Shown piece by piece: positions 1-6,418 of a stretch of 15,915 nt of DNA. The position numbers were made by a program, and so were the translations under genes. Below the pieces are notes generated by a model that saw only the letters and a program-made list of their open reading frames with translations, did not search any database and was not told where the DNA came from. This DNA comes from JBEIFW01 sp044370695. GTDB lineage: Bacteria; Actinomycetota; Acidimicrobiia; Acidimicrobiales; Ilumatobacteraceae. How positions within the stretch are numbered: position 1 is the first letter of the stretch; every line of letters starts with the position of its first letter. Where the stretch lies: the NCBI GenBank assembly GCA_044370695.1, contig JBILVB010000090.1, forward strand, positions 1 through 15,915. Direction: 5' to 3'.

Positions 1-414
1 GGCCGGGCGCTCGCCCCCGGCGTGGCCCGCCCCCGGCTGGCCCCGTTGCTCGGTCCGTGCGACGCCGTGCTGCCCGACCCGTCGTGCCGCAACGAGCAGG
101 CGGCGGCGATGTCGCGCGACGTCGGGGTGCTGCGCGACGCGGCCGGTCTGGCCCGCGCGGCCCGGGTCCTCGCCGCGGTCGGCGCCACGACGGCCGGTGC
201 GCCGGGCCGGGACGCCTACGAGCTCGCCAACCTCCACGCCATCGCCACCGCCGTCGTGGTCGCCGCAACCGCCCGGACCGAGAGCCGGGGTGGGCACCGC
301 CGCCGCGACCACCCCGTCGAGGACCCGGCGTGGCGCCGCCACCTGTCGCTGCACGTCGTCGACGGCGCCGTCGAGCCGGCCGAGGACCTCTGCAAGGAGC
401 TCGTATGGGCCTGA
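1..414 (+). CDS. nadB: L-aspartate oxidase, C-terminal part (5' end outside the window)
   Basis: The reading frame is open from the first base and stops at TGA 412-414, so only the last 137 residues are present. L-aspartate oxidase is a flavoprotein that oxidises L-aspartate to iminoaspartate, the first step of de novo NAD synthesis. What is visible is the helical C-terminal domain of the succinate dehydrogenase/fumarate reductase flavoprotein family: MSRDVGVLRDAAGL, then the family's RTESRGGH stretch followed by a DHP motif. The FAD-binding and capping domains lie upstream of the window. The next gene, nadC, starts inside the last codons of this one (10-base overlap), which suggests translational coupling and supports the NadB call over a succinate dehydrogenase subunit. 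nadA is probably further upstream, but that is not visible. Confidence 0.88.
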   Translation, partial: GRALAPGVARPRLAPLLGPCDAVLPDPSCRNEQAAAMSRDVGVLRDAAGLARAARVLAAVGATTAGAPGRDAYELANLHAIATAVVVAATARTESRGGHRRRDHPVEDPAWRRHLSLHVVDGAVEPAEDLCKELVWA

Positions 415-1298
415 CCGCCGCCACCGCCGACGCGCTGCGCGCCGCCGGTCTCGATCCCGGCGCGGTGGAGGCGTTGGCCCGCCATGCGATCGCCGAGGAT
501 CTCGACGGTGGGGTCGACGTGACCACGGTCGCCACCGTCCCCGCCGGCCACCGGGCCCGGGGCGCGTTCGTGCCCCGCAAGGACGGTGTGGTCGCCGGCC
601 TCCCGGTCGCCGCCGCCGTCCTCGAGGTCGTCGTCGGCGACGGATTGGTACTCGAACGTCCCGTCGCCGACGGCGCCCGGGTCGCAGCGGGCACCGAGGT
701 GCTCGTCGCCCGTGCGCCGACGGCGTCGCTGCTCACCGCCGAGCGCACGGCGCTCAACCTGCTCGGCCGGCTGTCGGGGATCGCGACGGCAACCCGGGCC
801 TGGGTGGACGCCGTCGCCGGCACGGATGCCGCCATCCGCGACACCCGCAAGACCACCCCGGGCCTGCGGGCCCTCGAGAAGTACGCCGTGCGGTGCGGGG
901 GAGGGGTGAACCACCGGATGTCGCTGTCGGACGCCGCGCTCGTGAAGGACAACCACGTCGTGGCCGCCGGTGGTGTCGGGGCGGCGTTCCGGGCCGTGCG
1001 CGACCGGTTCCCCGGCGTGCCGCTCGAGATCGAGTGCGACACCGTCGAGCAGGTCGCCGAGGCGATCGCCGAGGGCGCCGACCTCGTGCTGCTCGACAAC
1101 ATGTCCCTCGACGACACCCGCCGGGCCGTGGCGCTGGCCCGGTCCCACGGCGGTGTCCGGCTCGAGTCGTCGGGCGGGCTCACCCTGGCGACCGCTCGCG
1201 CCGTCGCCGAGACCGGCGTCGACTTCCTCGCCGTCGGCGCCCTCACCCACTCCTCGCCGGTGCTCGACATCGGCCTCGACGTCACCGCCGGGGACTGA
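405..1298 (+). CDS. nadC: Nicotinate-nucleotide pyrophosphorylase (quinolinate phosphoribosyltransferase, decarboxylating)
   Basis: NadC joins quinolinate and PRPP to give nicotinate mononucleotide, CO2 and pyrophosphate in the cytoplasm. From ATG 405 the protein has 297 residues, normal for the family. The N-terminal segment ARHAIAEDLDGGVDVTT is the usual opening of the alpha/beta sandwich. The barrel carries the signature RDTRKTTPG (residues 145-153) followed by LRALEKYAV and the GGGVNHRMSL and KDNH motifs that bind quinolinate and PRPP. EIECD (208-212), LLDN (231-232 are DN) and ESSGG follow in the usual order. The frame stays open upstream to base 57, but that extension lies under nadB and is Arg/Pro-rich shadow sequence, so ATG 405 is preferred. 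The start overlaps the nadB stop by 10 bases, giving a nadB-nadC operon. Confidence 0.96.
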   Translation: MGLTAATADALRAAGLDPGAVEALARHAIAEDLDGGVDVTTVATVPAGHRARGAFVPRKDGVVAGLPVAAAVLEVVVGDGLVLERPVADGARVAAGTEVLVARAPTASLLTAERTALNLLGRLSGIATATRAWVDAVAGTDAAIRDTRKTTPGLRALEKYAVRCGGGVNHRMSLSDAALVKDNHVVAAGGVGAAFRAVRDRFPGVPLEIECDTVEQVAEAIAEGADLVLLDNMSLDDTRRAVALARSHGGVRLESSGGLTLATARAVAETGVDFLAVGALTHSSPVLDIGLDVTAGD

Positions 1299-1309
1299 AC
1301 CACGCCCCG

Positions 1310-1315
1310 TAGGCT
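1310..1315 (+). promoter_or_regulatory. Possible -10 element (TAGGCT) for a leaderless start
   Basis: TAGGCT fits the actinobacterial -10 pattern TANNNT and ends 9 bases before ATG 1325. No Shine-Dalgarno sequence is visible ahead of that ATG, so transcription may begin at or next to the start codon. No convincing -35 is seen. The gene could also be read through from nadC, which ends 26 bases upstream. Confidence 0.35.
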
Positions 1316-1324
1316 TGACCGGCC

Positions 1325-2731
1325 ATGCCCGCCACCCCTGTCGTCGTCGCCGTCGCGCCCGGTTCCCCTGCGGCACGCGCCGGGGTGATCGTCGGCGACG
1401 AGATCGTCGCGGTCGCCGGCGAGGTGCCGCGCGACGTCATCGAGTGGCGGTGGCTCGTCGACGACGCCGACGTCGAGTTGGACCTGCGCCGCGGCGGAGT
1501 CGAGCTCACCGTCACCGTCGACAAACGAGCCGGTGAACCACTCGGTGCCGAGGTGTCCTCGGCGGTGTTCGACCGGGTCCGCACCTGCGACAACCACTGC
1601 GCGTTCTGTTTCATCCACCAGCTCCCGCCGGGGATGCGTCGCAGCCTCTACCTGAAAGACGACGACTACCGCTTGTCGTTCCTCTACGGGAACTTCACCA
1701 CGCTCACCCGGTTCACCGAGGCCGACCTCGAGCGGGTGCTGCTCGAAGGGCTGAGCCCGTTGCACGTGTCGATCCACGCCACCGATCCCGCCGTGCGCTC
1801 GTCGATGCTGCGCAACCGTCGGGGCGGGCCGAGCCTGCGATGGCTGAAAGCGTTGCTGGACAACGGGATCACGGTGCGCGGGCAGATCGTGGTGTGCCCG
1901 GGCGTCAACGACGGTGCCGTTCTCGACGACACCCTGTGCGGCATCCTCGACGAGTACCCGGCGCTCGACGCACTCGCCGTCGTGCCGCTCGGCGTGTCCC
2001 GGTTCAACCACGAGCCGGAGATGCGGGCCCACTCCATGGCCGAGGCGGCCGCCGTGGTCGACACCGTCGAATCGTGGCAGCAGACGTACCTCCGGCTCCT
2101 CGGCCGGCGCCTCGTGCACGCCGCCGACGAGTACTACCTCCTGGCCGGCCGGCCGTTCCCGCCGGCCGCGCACTACGAGGGGTTCACCATGCACGAGGAC
2201 GGCATCGGCATGGTGCGCACGTTCGAGCGGGAACTGCTCGGCCTCGCCGACACCGCGACGGGCACCCAGTCCGGGTTCTTCGCCTGGGTCGACGGCGCCC
2301 CCGCCGCGGGCTACCGGGCGCCGCGCACCGGCTCGGTCGACCCCGAGCGCCCGACGTTGCGCCTCGCCCCCGACGCCGGGTTCACCCCGGTGCGGCTACG
2401 ACCCCGGCGCGACGCCCCCGTCGCCGTCCTCACCGGCACCTACGGCGCCGCCGTGCTGCGCCCGTTGCTCGACGCCATCGGGCGCGACGACGTGCGGGTC
2501 GTCGCCGTCGAGAACACGTACTTCGGGGGCAACACCGGCGTCACCGGGTTGCTCACCGGCACCGATCTGTCCCGGGTCCTTGCCGCCGAACCGGCCGGGC
2601 ACCGCTATCTGCTCCCCGACGTCTGCCTGTCCGAGGGTCGCTTCCTCGACGGCACCACGCCCGACGACCTGCCCCGGCCGGTCGAGATCGTCCCGACCGA
2701 CGGGATCGCCCTACGAGAGGCCCTGCGATGA
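1325..2731 (+). CDS. PDZ-like / radical SAM / DUF512 protein (TIGR03279-type)
   Basis: This 468-residue protein matches the layout of the putative radical SAM family known as TIGR03279. A PDZ-like N-terminal segment (about residues 1-65, with GSPAARAGVIVGDEIVAV) is followed by the iron-sulfur motif CX3CX2C at C88, C92 and C95, within RTCDNHCAFCFIHQLP. The family segment with YLKDDDYRLSFLYGNFTTL comes next, then a DUF512-type C-terminal half with HEPEMRAH and the GxFxxG-like VYAVENTYFGGN region. The [4Fe-4S] cluster would be held by the three cysteines and cleave S-adenosylmethionine; the substrate is unknown to me. Its stop codon overlaps the start of der as ATGA, so the two are probably translated together. 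Pairing with der also occurs in other phyla as far as I recall, which hints at a role near translation or GTP metabolism; that is inference. Confidence 0.88.
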   Translation: MPATPVVVAVAPGSPAARAGVIVGDEIVAVAGEVPRDVIEWRWLVDDADVELDLRRGGVELTVTVDKRAGEPLGAEVSSAVFDRVRTCDNHCAFCFIHQLPPGMRRSLYLKDDDYRLSFLYGNFTTLTRFTEADLERVLLEGLSPLHVSIHATDPAVRSSMLRNRRGGPSLRWLKALLDNGITVRGQIVVCPGVNDGAVLDDTLCGILDEYPALDALAVVPLGVSRFNHEPEMRAHSMAEAAAVVDTVESWQQTYLRLLGRRLVHAADEYYLLAGRPFPPAAHYEGFTMHEDGIGMVRTFERELLGLADTATGTQSGFFAWVDGAPAAGYRAPRTGSVDPERPTLRLAPDAGFTPVRLRPRRDAPVAVLTGTYGAAVLRPLLDAIGRDDVRVVAVENTYFGGNTGVTGLLTGTDLSRVLAAEPAGHRYLLPDVCLSEGRFLDGTTPDDLPRPVEIVPTDGIALREALR

Positions 2732-4083
2732 CCGCCACCACCGGCACCCTGCCCACCGTCGTGATCGTGGGCCGCCCCAACGTGGGCAAGTCCACCTTCC
2801 TGAACCGGGTGCTCGGCCGCCAGGTCGCGATCGTGGAGGACCGCCCCGGCGTCACCCGCGACCGCAAGGAGGTCGAGGTCGAATGGCTCGGCGTGCCGTT
2901 CCACCTCGTCGACACCGGCGGCTGGCTGCCCGGGGGCTCGGACCTCGACGCCAAGGTGTCCCGCCAGGTCGAGAAGGCGGTCGAGGCCGCAGACCTGGTG
3001 GTGTTCCTCGTCGATGCGACGGTGGGGATCACCGACGACGACGCGGCCGTGGCGGAATGGTTGCGCCGCAGCGGCAAGCCGGTGCTGCTGGTGGCCAACA
3101 AGGCCGACAACGACCGGCGCGAGCTCGAGATGTGGGAGTTCGTGTCGCTCGGACTGGGCGACCCGCACCCGATCTCAGCGCTGCACGGCCGGCGCACCGG
3201 CGACCTGCTCGACGAGGTGATCGCCCGGATCCCGCACCCGGCCGGCCGCGACGGTGACGGGCTCGGCGACGAGGGTGACGACGACGGGTTCGGCCTCGAC
3301 GGGCAGCCCGACGTGGCGGCCGTGGCGATCGTCGGGCGGCCCAACGTCGGCAAGTCGACGCTGTTCAACCGGCTCATCGGGGAGGACCGCGCCGTGGTCC
3401 ACGACATGCCCGGCACCACCCGCGACGCCATCGACACCGTCGTCGACACCCCCGAGGGCAAGGTGCGCTTCATCGACACGGCGGGCATGCGCCGCAAGGC
3501 CCGTATCGACGAGGGCACCGAGTACTACTCGTTCGTGCGGGCCCTGCGCGCCGTCGACGACGCGGACGTCGCCCTGCTCGTCGTCGACGCCACCGACGGC
3601 GTCACCGCACAGGATCAGCGGCTCGCCGAACGGGTCGACGCCGCCGGGTGCCCGATCGTGGTGCTGCTCAACAAGTGGGAGCTGCTCACCGACGCCGAGG
3701 AGCGGGCCGAGCGCACCGCCGAGGTGACCCGCAAGCTCCACTTCATCGGCGACGCTCCGGTGCTCAAGATTTCCGCGCTGACCGGCAAGGGTGTGCACAA
3801 GCTGTTGCCCGTGCTGGCCGAGGCCGTCGAGCGCTACCACCGCCGGGTGCCGACCAAGGACGTGAACACCGTGATCGCCGCCGCCCAGCAGCAGCAGCCG
3901 GCTCCGGCGGGAGCACGGGTGCTGTACGCGCTGCAGGGGGCAACCGATCCGCCGACGTTCACCCTGTTCGTGAACAAGGCGCTGCCGCCGACCTATCTGC
4001 GCTACCTGGAACGCCAACTACGGGAACGGTTCGACCTCGGCGCCGTGCCGATCAAGCTGCGGGTCCGCAAGCGCAGCAGCTGA
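2728..4083 (+). CDS. der: Ribosome-assembly GTPase Der (EngA)
   Basis: Der is an essential GTPase with two tandem G domains that helps mature the 50S ribosomal subunit. From ATG 2728 the protein has 451 residues, a normal length. G domain 1 carries GRPNVGKST (15-23), DTGG (62-65) and NKAD (124-127). An acidic linker rich in Asp and Gly (about 175-195) follows. G domain 2 carries GRPNVGKST (203-211), a DTAG motif and NKWE (315-318). The C-terminal KH-like domain includes the PPTFTLFVNKALPPTYLRYLERQLRE region and ends RVRKRSS. The frame is open far upstream, but that part lies under the radical SAM gene and is a shadow. The ATGA overlap with the preceding gene sets the start. It is convergent with the next gene, which lies on the opposite strand. 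Confidence 0.97.
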   Translation: MTATTGTLPTVVIVGRPNVGKSTFLNRVLGRQVAIVEDRPGVTRDRKEVEVEWLGVPFHLVDTGGWLPGGSDLDAKVSRQVEKAVEAADLVVFLVDATVGITDDDAAVAEWLRRSGKPVLLVANKADNDRRELEMWEFVSLGLGDPHPISALHGRRTGDLLDEVIARIPHPAGRDGDGLGDEGDDDGFGLDGQPDVAAVAIVGRPNVGKSTLFNRLIGEDRAVVHDMPGTTRDAIDTVVDTPEGKVRFIDTAGMRRKARIDEGTEYYSFVRALRAVDDADVALLVVDATDGVTAQDQRLAERVDAAGCPIVVLLNKWELLTDAEERAERTAEVTRKLHFIGDAPVLKISALTGKGVHKLLPVLAEAVERYHRRVPTKDVNTVIAAAQQQQPAPAGARVLYALQGATDPPTFTLFVNKALPPTYLRYLERQLRERFDLGAVPIKLRVRKRSS

Positions 4084-4105
4084 CCGGCGCAGCGCGCTCC
4101 GCCGG
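4084..4105. terminator. Weak hairpin between convergent genes
   Basis: CCGGCG (4084-4089) pairs with CGCCGG (4100-4105) across a 10-base loop that itself contains the self-complementary AGCGCGCT. It begins directly after the der stop and lies between two convergent genes only 32 bases apart. There is no T run, so it can only be suggested as a terminator that may serve both strands. Confidence 0.3.
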
Positions 4106-4115
4106 GGCGGCCGGC

Positions 4116-4793
4116 TCAGCGGGAGCGGAACGGGTCGATGGCGACGTCGTCGACGAACCACGTCCCCTTCAAGGACTCGAACACCACCGAGACGTCGTAG
4201 TCGTTGCTGAGCGACTTGCCGGTCTTCTGCTTGAACTGCTCCTCGGTGATCCAGAAGTTCGTCGGGCCCGGCTTCCACTTCAGATAGTCTGTGCCGTTCA
4301 ACTGGTAGGACAACACGAATTCGAGTTTGTTCCCTTTGTCGTTGAAGACGATTCGCCCTTTGAGTACTGCGTTCGGATCGTTGGTCCGAGCCATGAAGCG
4401 CATCTTCTGCTGGTTCGGCAGCACGCAGTGATACCGGGACTGGGCCGCCGCGTTGAGCCCGGAGCCGTCGATCGCCGTGGTGAGCTGGAGGACCTTCGAC
4501 TGCGGCTTTCTCCGGATGGGTGCGTCGTCGGTCACGATCGAGACGTTCCCCTTCTGGATCGTCCAGCTCCCGGCCGGCAGTGCGGTGACGGACTCGAAAT
4601 CGCCTTCGTCGATGAGGAAGTAGTCGGCGTCGTCGCCCCAGCGCTCGTACATCTGGGTGGTCGTGTACACCTGGCAGGCCTTGGTCGGCTCCAAGGCCTG
4701 TGCGGTCGCAACACCCGCCGACAGCAGAGTTGCCAGGCCGACGCCGGTGCCGATTCGCCGGGTCCATCGTTTCGGGGACTGTTCGTGCAGCAT
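4116..4793 (-). CDS. Secreted protein of unknown function, paralogue A
   Basis: I do not recognise a named family for this 225-residue protein. The N-terminus is a clear export signal: basic KRWTRR (8-13), a hydrophobic stretch to about residue 30, and an AQA cleavage site (31-33). The mature part should be a beta-rich domain, judged from alternating hydrophobic residues, a WTIQKGNVSIV segment, two cysteines (C40 and C123) that could form a disulfide, and the C-terminal tail WFVDDVAIDPFRSR. It is a diverged duplicate of the protein at 5614-6264: RWTRRIG, the cleavage site, C40, the GDxADY motif (53-58), a cysteine before an MRF/LRF triplet, and the DPFR tail all correspond. The C-terminal form resembles a jelly-roll-like domain seen in actinobacterial secreted proteins, from memory only. 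Its GC content is visibly lower than that of its neighbours. It is the last gene of a minus-strand group, 96 bases after the phosphatase. Confidence 0.8.
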   Translation of the reverse strand: MLHEQSPKRWTRRIGTGVGLATLLSAGVATAQALEPTKACQVYTTTQMYERWGDDADYFLIDEGDFESVTALPAGSWTIQKGNVSIVTDDAPIRRKPQSKVLQLTTAIDGSGLNAAAQSRYHCVLPNQQKMRFMARTNDPNAVLKGRIVFNDKGNKLEFVLSYQLNGTDYLKWKPGPTNFWITEEQFKQKTGKSLSNDYDVSVVFESLKGTWFVDDVAIDPFRSR

Positions 4794-4868
4794 CGACGGC
4801 CCTGTCGGGCGCCCGGGCCGGCGGGTGAGCTGTCGAACGGTAGGTAGACCGAATCCTTCGTTGTTTCT

Positions 4869-4879
4869 GAACCTGGTTC
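4869..4879. other. Short palindrome upstream of paralogue A
   Basis: GAACC-T-GGTTC is a perfect 5+5 palindrome in the 96-base gap between the phosphatase stop and the start of paralogue A. It could be an operator or chance. It resembles half of a LexA box, but the spacing between GAAC and GTTC is 3 bases, not the usual 4. The rest of the gap shows nothing I can name. Confidence 0.2.
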
Positions 4880-4889
4880 GATCGTCCGC

Positions 4890-5588
4890 TCAGGTGAGGG
4901 CCTGACCCGTCGCGGTGAACGGGCCGAGGTGCCCGGTGTCGTTGAAGCAGCGCAGGATCCACTGCTGGCCCAGGACGATCAGATGGTGGATCGAGCCGTT
5001 GTCGGCGCCCATGAAGGCGAAGGGAGCGGAGCCGGCGGCGTGGGCCAACAGCGCCGCGATCACCCCGCCGTGGACGACGGCCACCACCCGCTCGCCGGGG
5101 TGGCGGTCGTGGAGTCGTTGCACGGCGCCGACGGTTCGGGCCCGCAGCGCTGCGGTGGTCTCGGCCCCGGGGATGTGTCCCCACTCCTGGTCGGCCTGCA
5201 TGCGCACGTAGGCCGGGTCGAGTGCGGCAGCTTTCGCCCGGAACAGCCCGCCCTCCCAGTCGCCGAGGAACACCTCGCGCAGGTCGGCCTCGACGACCGG
5301 GGTTACCCCGAGTCGTGCCGCGAGCGGGGCGGCGGTCTGGTGGGTGCGCTGCAGGGTCGTGACGTACAGCGCGTCGACCGCCTCGCCGGCGAGGCGGTCG
5401 CCGACCCGCTGGGCCTGTTCGTGGCCTTCGGGGGCCAAGGGCGGGTCGCCGTGGCCGTCACGAAGCGCGAACGGTTCACCCGGTCGGAACGGGGCGGAGG
5501 CGCCGTGACGCACGAGCAGGAGCTCGGTGGCGCCCGGCGGCGGGGCGAAGCGGACCTGGCGGTGCTCGGTGGCGTCGGCGCTCGTCAC
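4890..5588 (-). CDS. Histidine phosphatase superfamily protein (phosphoglycerate mutase-like)
   Basis: From GTG 5588 the protein has 232 residues. The RHG signature (R27-H28-G29, in LLLVRHG) holds the histidine that is phosphorylated during catalysis. LSPEG-type context is present as PPLAPEGHEQAQRVGDRL, followed by the arginine of TTLQRTHQTA, the acidic REVFLGDWEGG segment (104-114) and the second catalytic histidine in VVHGG (H173). This order is typical of cofactor-independent-looking small phosphatases and broad-specificity acid phosphatases of branch 1. The substrate cannot be told from sequence. No signal peptide is seen, so it should act in the cytoplasm, unlike the two secreted proteins around it. 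The open frame continues upstream to 5732, but that stretch overlaps paralogue B and is Arg/Ser-rich shadow; GTG 5588 lies 25 bases after the stop of paralogue B and has a -10-like TAGCGT just ahead. Confidence 0.88.
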   Translation of the reverse strand: MTSADATEHRQVRFAPPPGATELLLVRHGASAPFRPGEPFALRDGHGDPPLAPEGHEQAQRVGDRLAGEAVDALYVTTLQRTHQTAAPLAARLGVTPVVEADLREVFLGDWEGGLFRAKAAALDPAYVRMQADQEWGHIPGAETTAALRARTVGAVQRLHDRHPGERVVAVVHGGVIAALLAHAAGSAPFAFMGADNGSIHHLIVLGQQWILRCFNDTGHLGPFTATGQALT

Positions 5589-5595
5589 GGCGCCG

Positions 5596-5601
5596 ACGCT
5601 A
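5596..5601 (-). promoter_or_regulatory. Possible -10 element (TAGCGT) of the phosphatase gene
   Basis: On the minus strand TAGCGT matches TANNNT and ends 7 bases before GTG 5588. No Shine-Dalgarno sequence is seen in the 25-base gap, so a leaderless transcript is possible. No -35 could be assigned. Confidence 0.35.
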
Positions 5602-5613
5602 CCGGCGCGCGGC

Positions 5614-6264
5614 CTAACGGGGCCTGAACGGGTCGAGGTGGATGGCGTCGACGCGCCAGGCCGTCTTCTGGGCTTTGATGACGAGCGTGCCCTCGATGTA
5701 CGGCAGCTTGCGGATGTCCGCGTTGAGCGCATCGGGCACCCAGATCACCGGCGTGGGCGACCAGCCGTTCCGCTTCGGGGTCAGCGTCGCCGGGTTCACC
5801 GTGAAGGTCATCCGGCCGACGAAGCCGGTCGTCGGATCGCGCCCGATGAACTCCAGCACGAGGGGGTCGGGATTCGGCGATTCGGGCTTGACGAAGAACC
5901 GGAGCTTCTCCTCCCCGGCGGTGAGGCACACCGTTCGCGATTCGGCCGTGGCGCCCGGGGCGAGCCGTAGCGCCTTGGTGTGGGTGGTGCCGCTCACCTT
6001 CCACGGCTCGTTGTCGGCGACGATCGTGGCGGCGCCGGTGAGCTTCCAGTGCTTGGTCCCGTCCTCGAACCGGCTGTTCATGTCGGTCATGTAGTCGGCG
6101 TTGTCGCCGAACTTGGCGAAGGCCTTCGTCGTCGGCCGGACCTTGCACGGCTCCATCGGGCCCCAGGCGCTGGCCGTCGCCGCCCCGGCGCTCAGCAGCG
6201 TGGTCACTGCGACCCCGATGCCGATGCGTCGAGTCCAGCGGTTCTTCCCGGTTCGAGGTGTCAT
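5614..6264 (-). CDS. Secreted protein of unknown function, paralogue B
   Basis: This 216-residue protein starts at ATG 6264; the open frame continues further upstream, but the signal peptide fixes the start. Basic KNRWTRR (7-13), a hydrophobic core to about residue 30 and an ASA cleavage site (31-33) mark it as exported. Two cysteines sit at C40 and C113. The mature part contains GDNADY (53-58), FEDGTKHWKLTGAATIV, a KALRLAPGA stretch, an EEKLRFFVKP segment and the tail WRVDAIHLDPFRPR. This pattern of strands suggests a jelly-roll-like beta sandwich, possibly for carbohydrate or surface binding, but no catalytic motif is visible. It is a diverged duplicate of the protein at 4116-4793 with the signal region matching position for position. 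It is first in a minus-strand group with the histidine phosphatase and paralogue A, and it is divergent from the carboxylase gene. Confidence 0.82.
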   Translation of the reverse strand: MTPRTGKNRWTRRIGIGVAVTTLLSAGAATASAWGPMEPCKVRPTTKAFAKFGDNADYMTDMNSRFEDGTKHWKLTGAATIVADNEPWKVSGTTHTKALRLAPGATAESRTVCLTAGEEKLRFFVKPESPNPDPLVLEFIGRDPTTGFVGRMTFTVNPATLTPKRNGWSPTPVIWVPDALNADIRKLPYIEGTLVIKAQKTAWRVDAIHLDPFRPR

Positions 6265-6404
6265 GCGCGACCCGTCGGCGGGAACGGATGGGGATGCATC
6301 CGCCCGGGCAACCCTTGCCCGCTCGTTCACCCCCGCTTGACGCTTGCGTGAGCCTGCGCCGCCCGAACCGTTCCGGCGGGTGTCGAACAGGGCGGCCGAG
6401 CGGC

Positions 6405-6410
6405 TAGAAC
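6405..6410 (+). promoter_or_regulatory. Possible -10 element (TAGAAC) in the divergent intergenic region
   Basis: The 154-base gap between paralogue B (minus) and the carboxylase (plus) must hold both promoters. TAGAAC is one base off TANNNT and ends 8 bases before ATG 6419, where no Shine-Dalgarno sequence is seen, again compatible with a leaderless start. Nothing comparable stands out for the minus-strand gene. Confidence 0.3.
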
Positions 6411-6418
6411 CGACGCCG

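Noticed and set aside
4867..4881. LexA box before paralogue A (TGAAC-CTG-GTTCG)
   Set aside because: The spacing is 3 bases instead of 4, so it does not meet the actinobacterial consensus; kept only as a short palindrome.
5589..5732. N-terminal extension of the phosphatase upstream of GTG 5588
   Set aside because: The extension overlaps paralogue B in another frame, is rich in Arg/Ser/Thr and is not part of the phosphatase fold.
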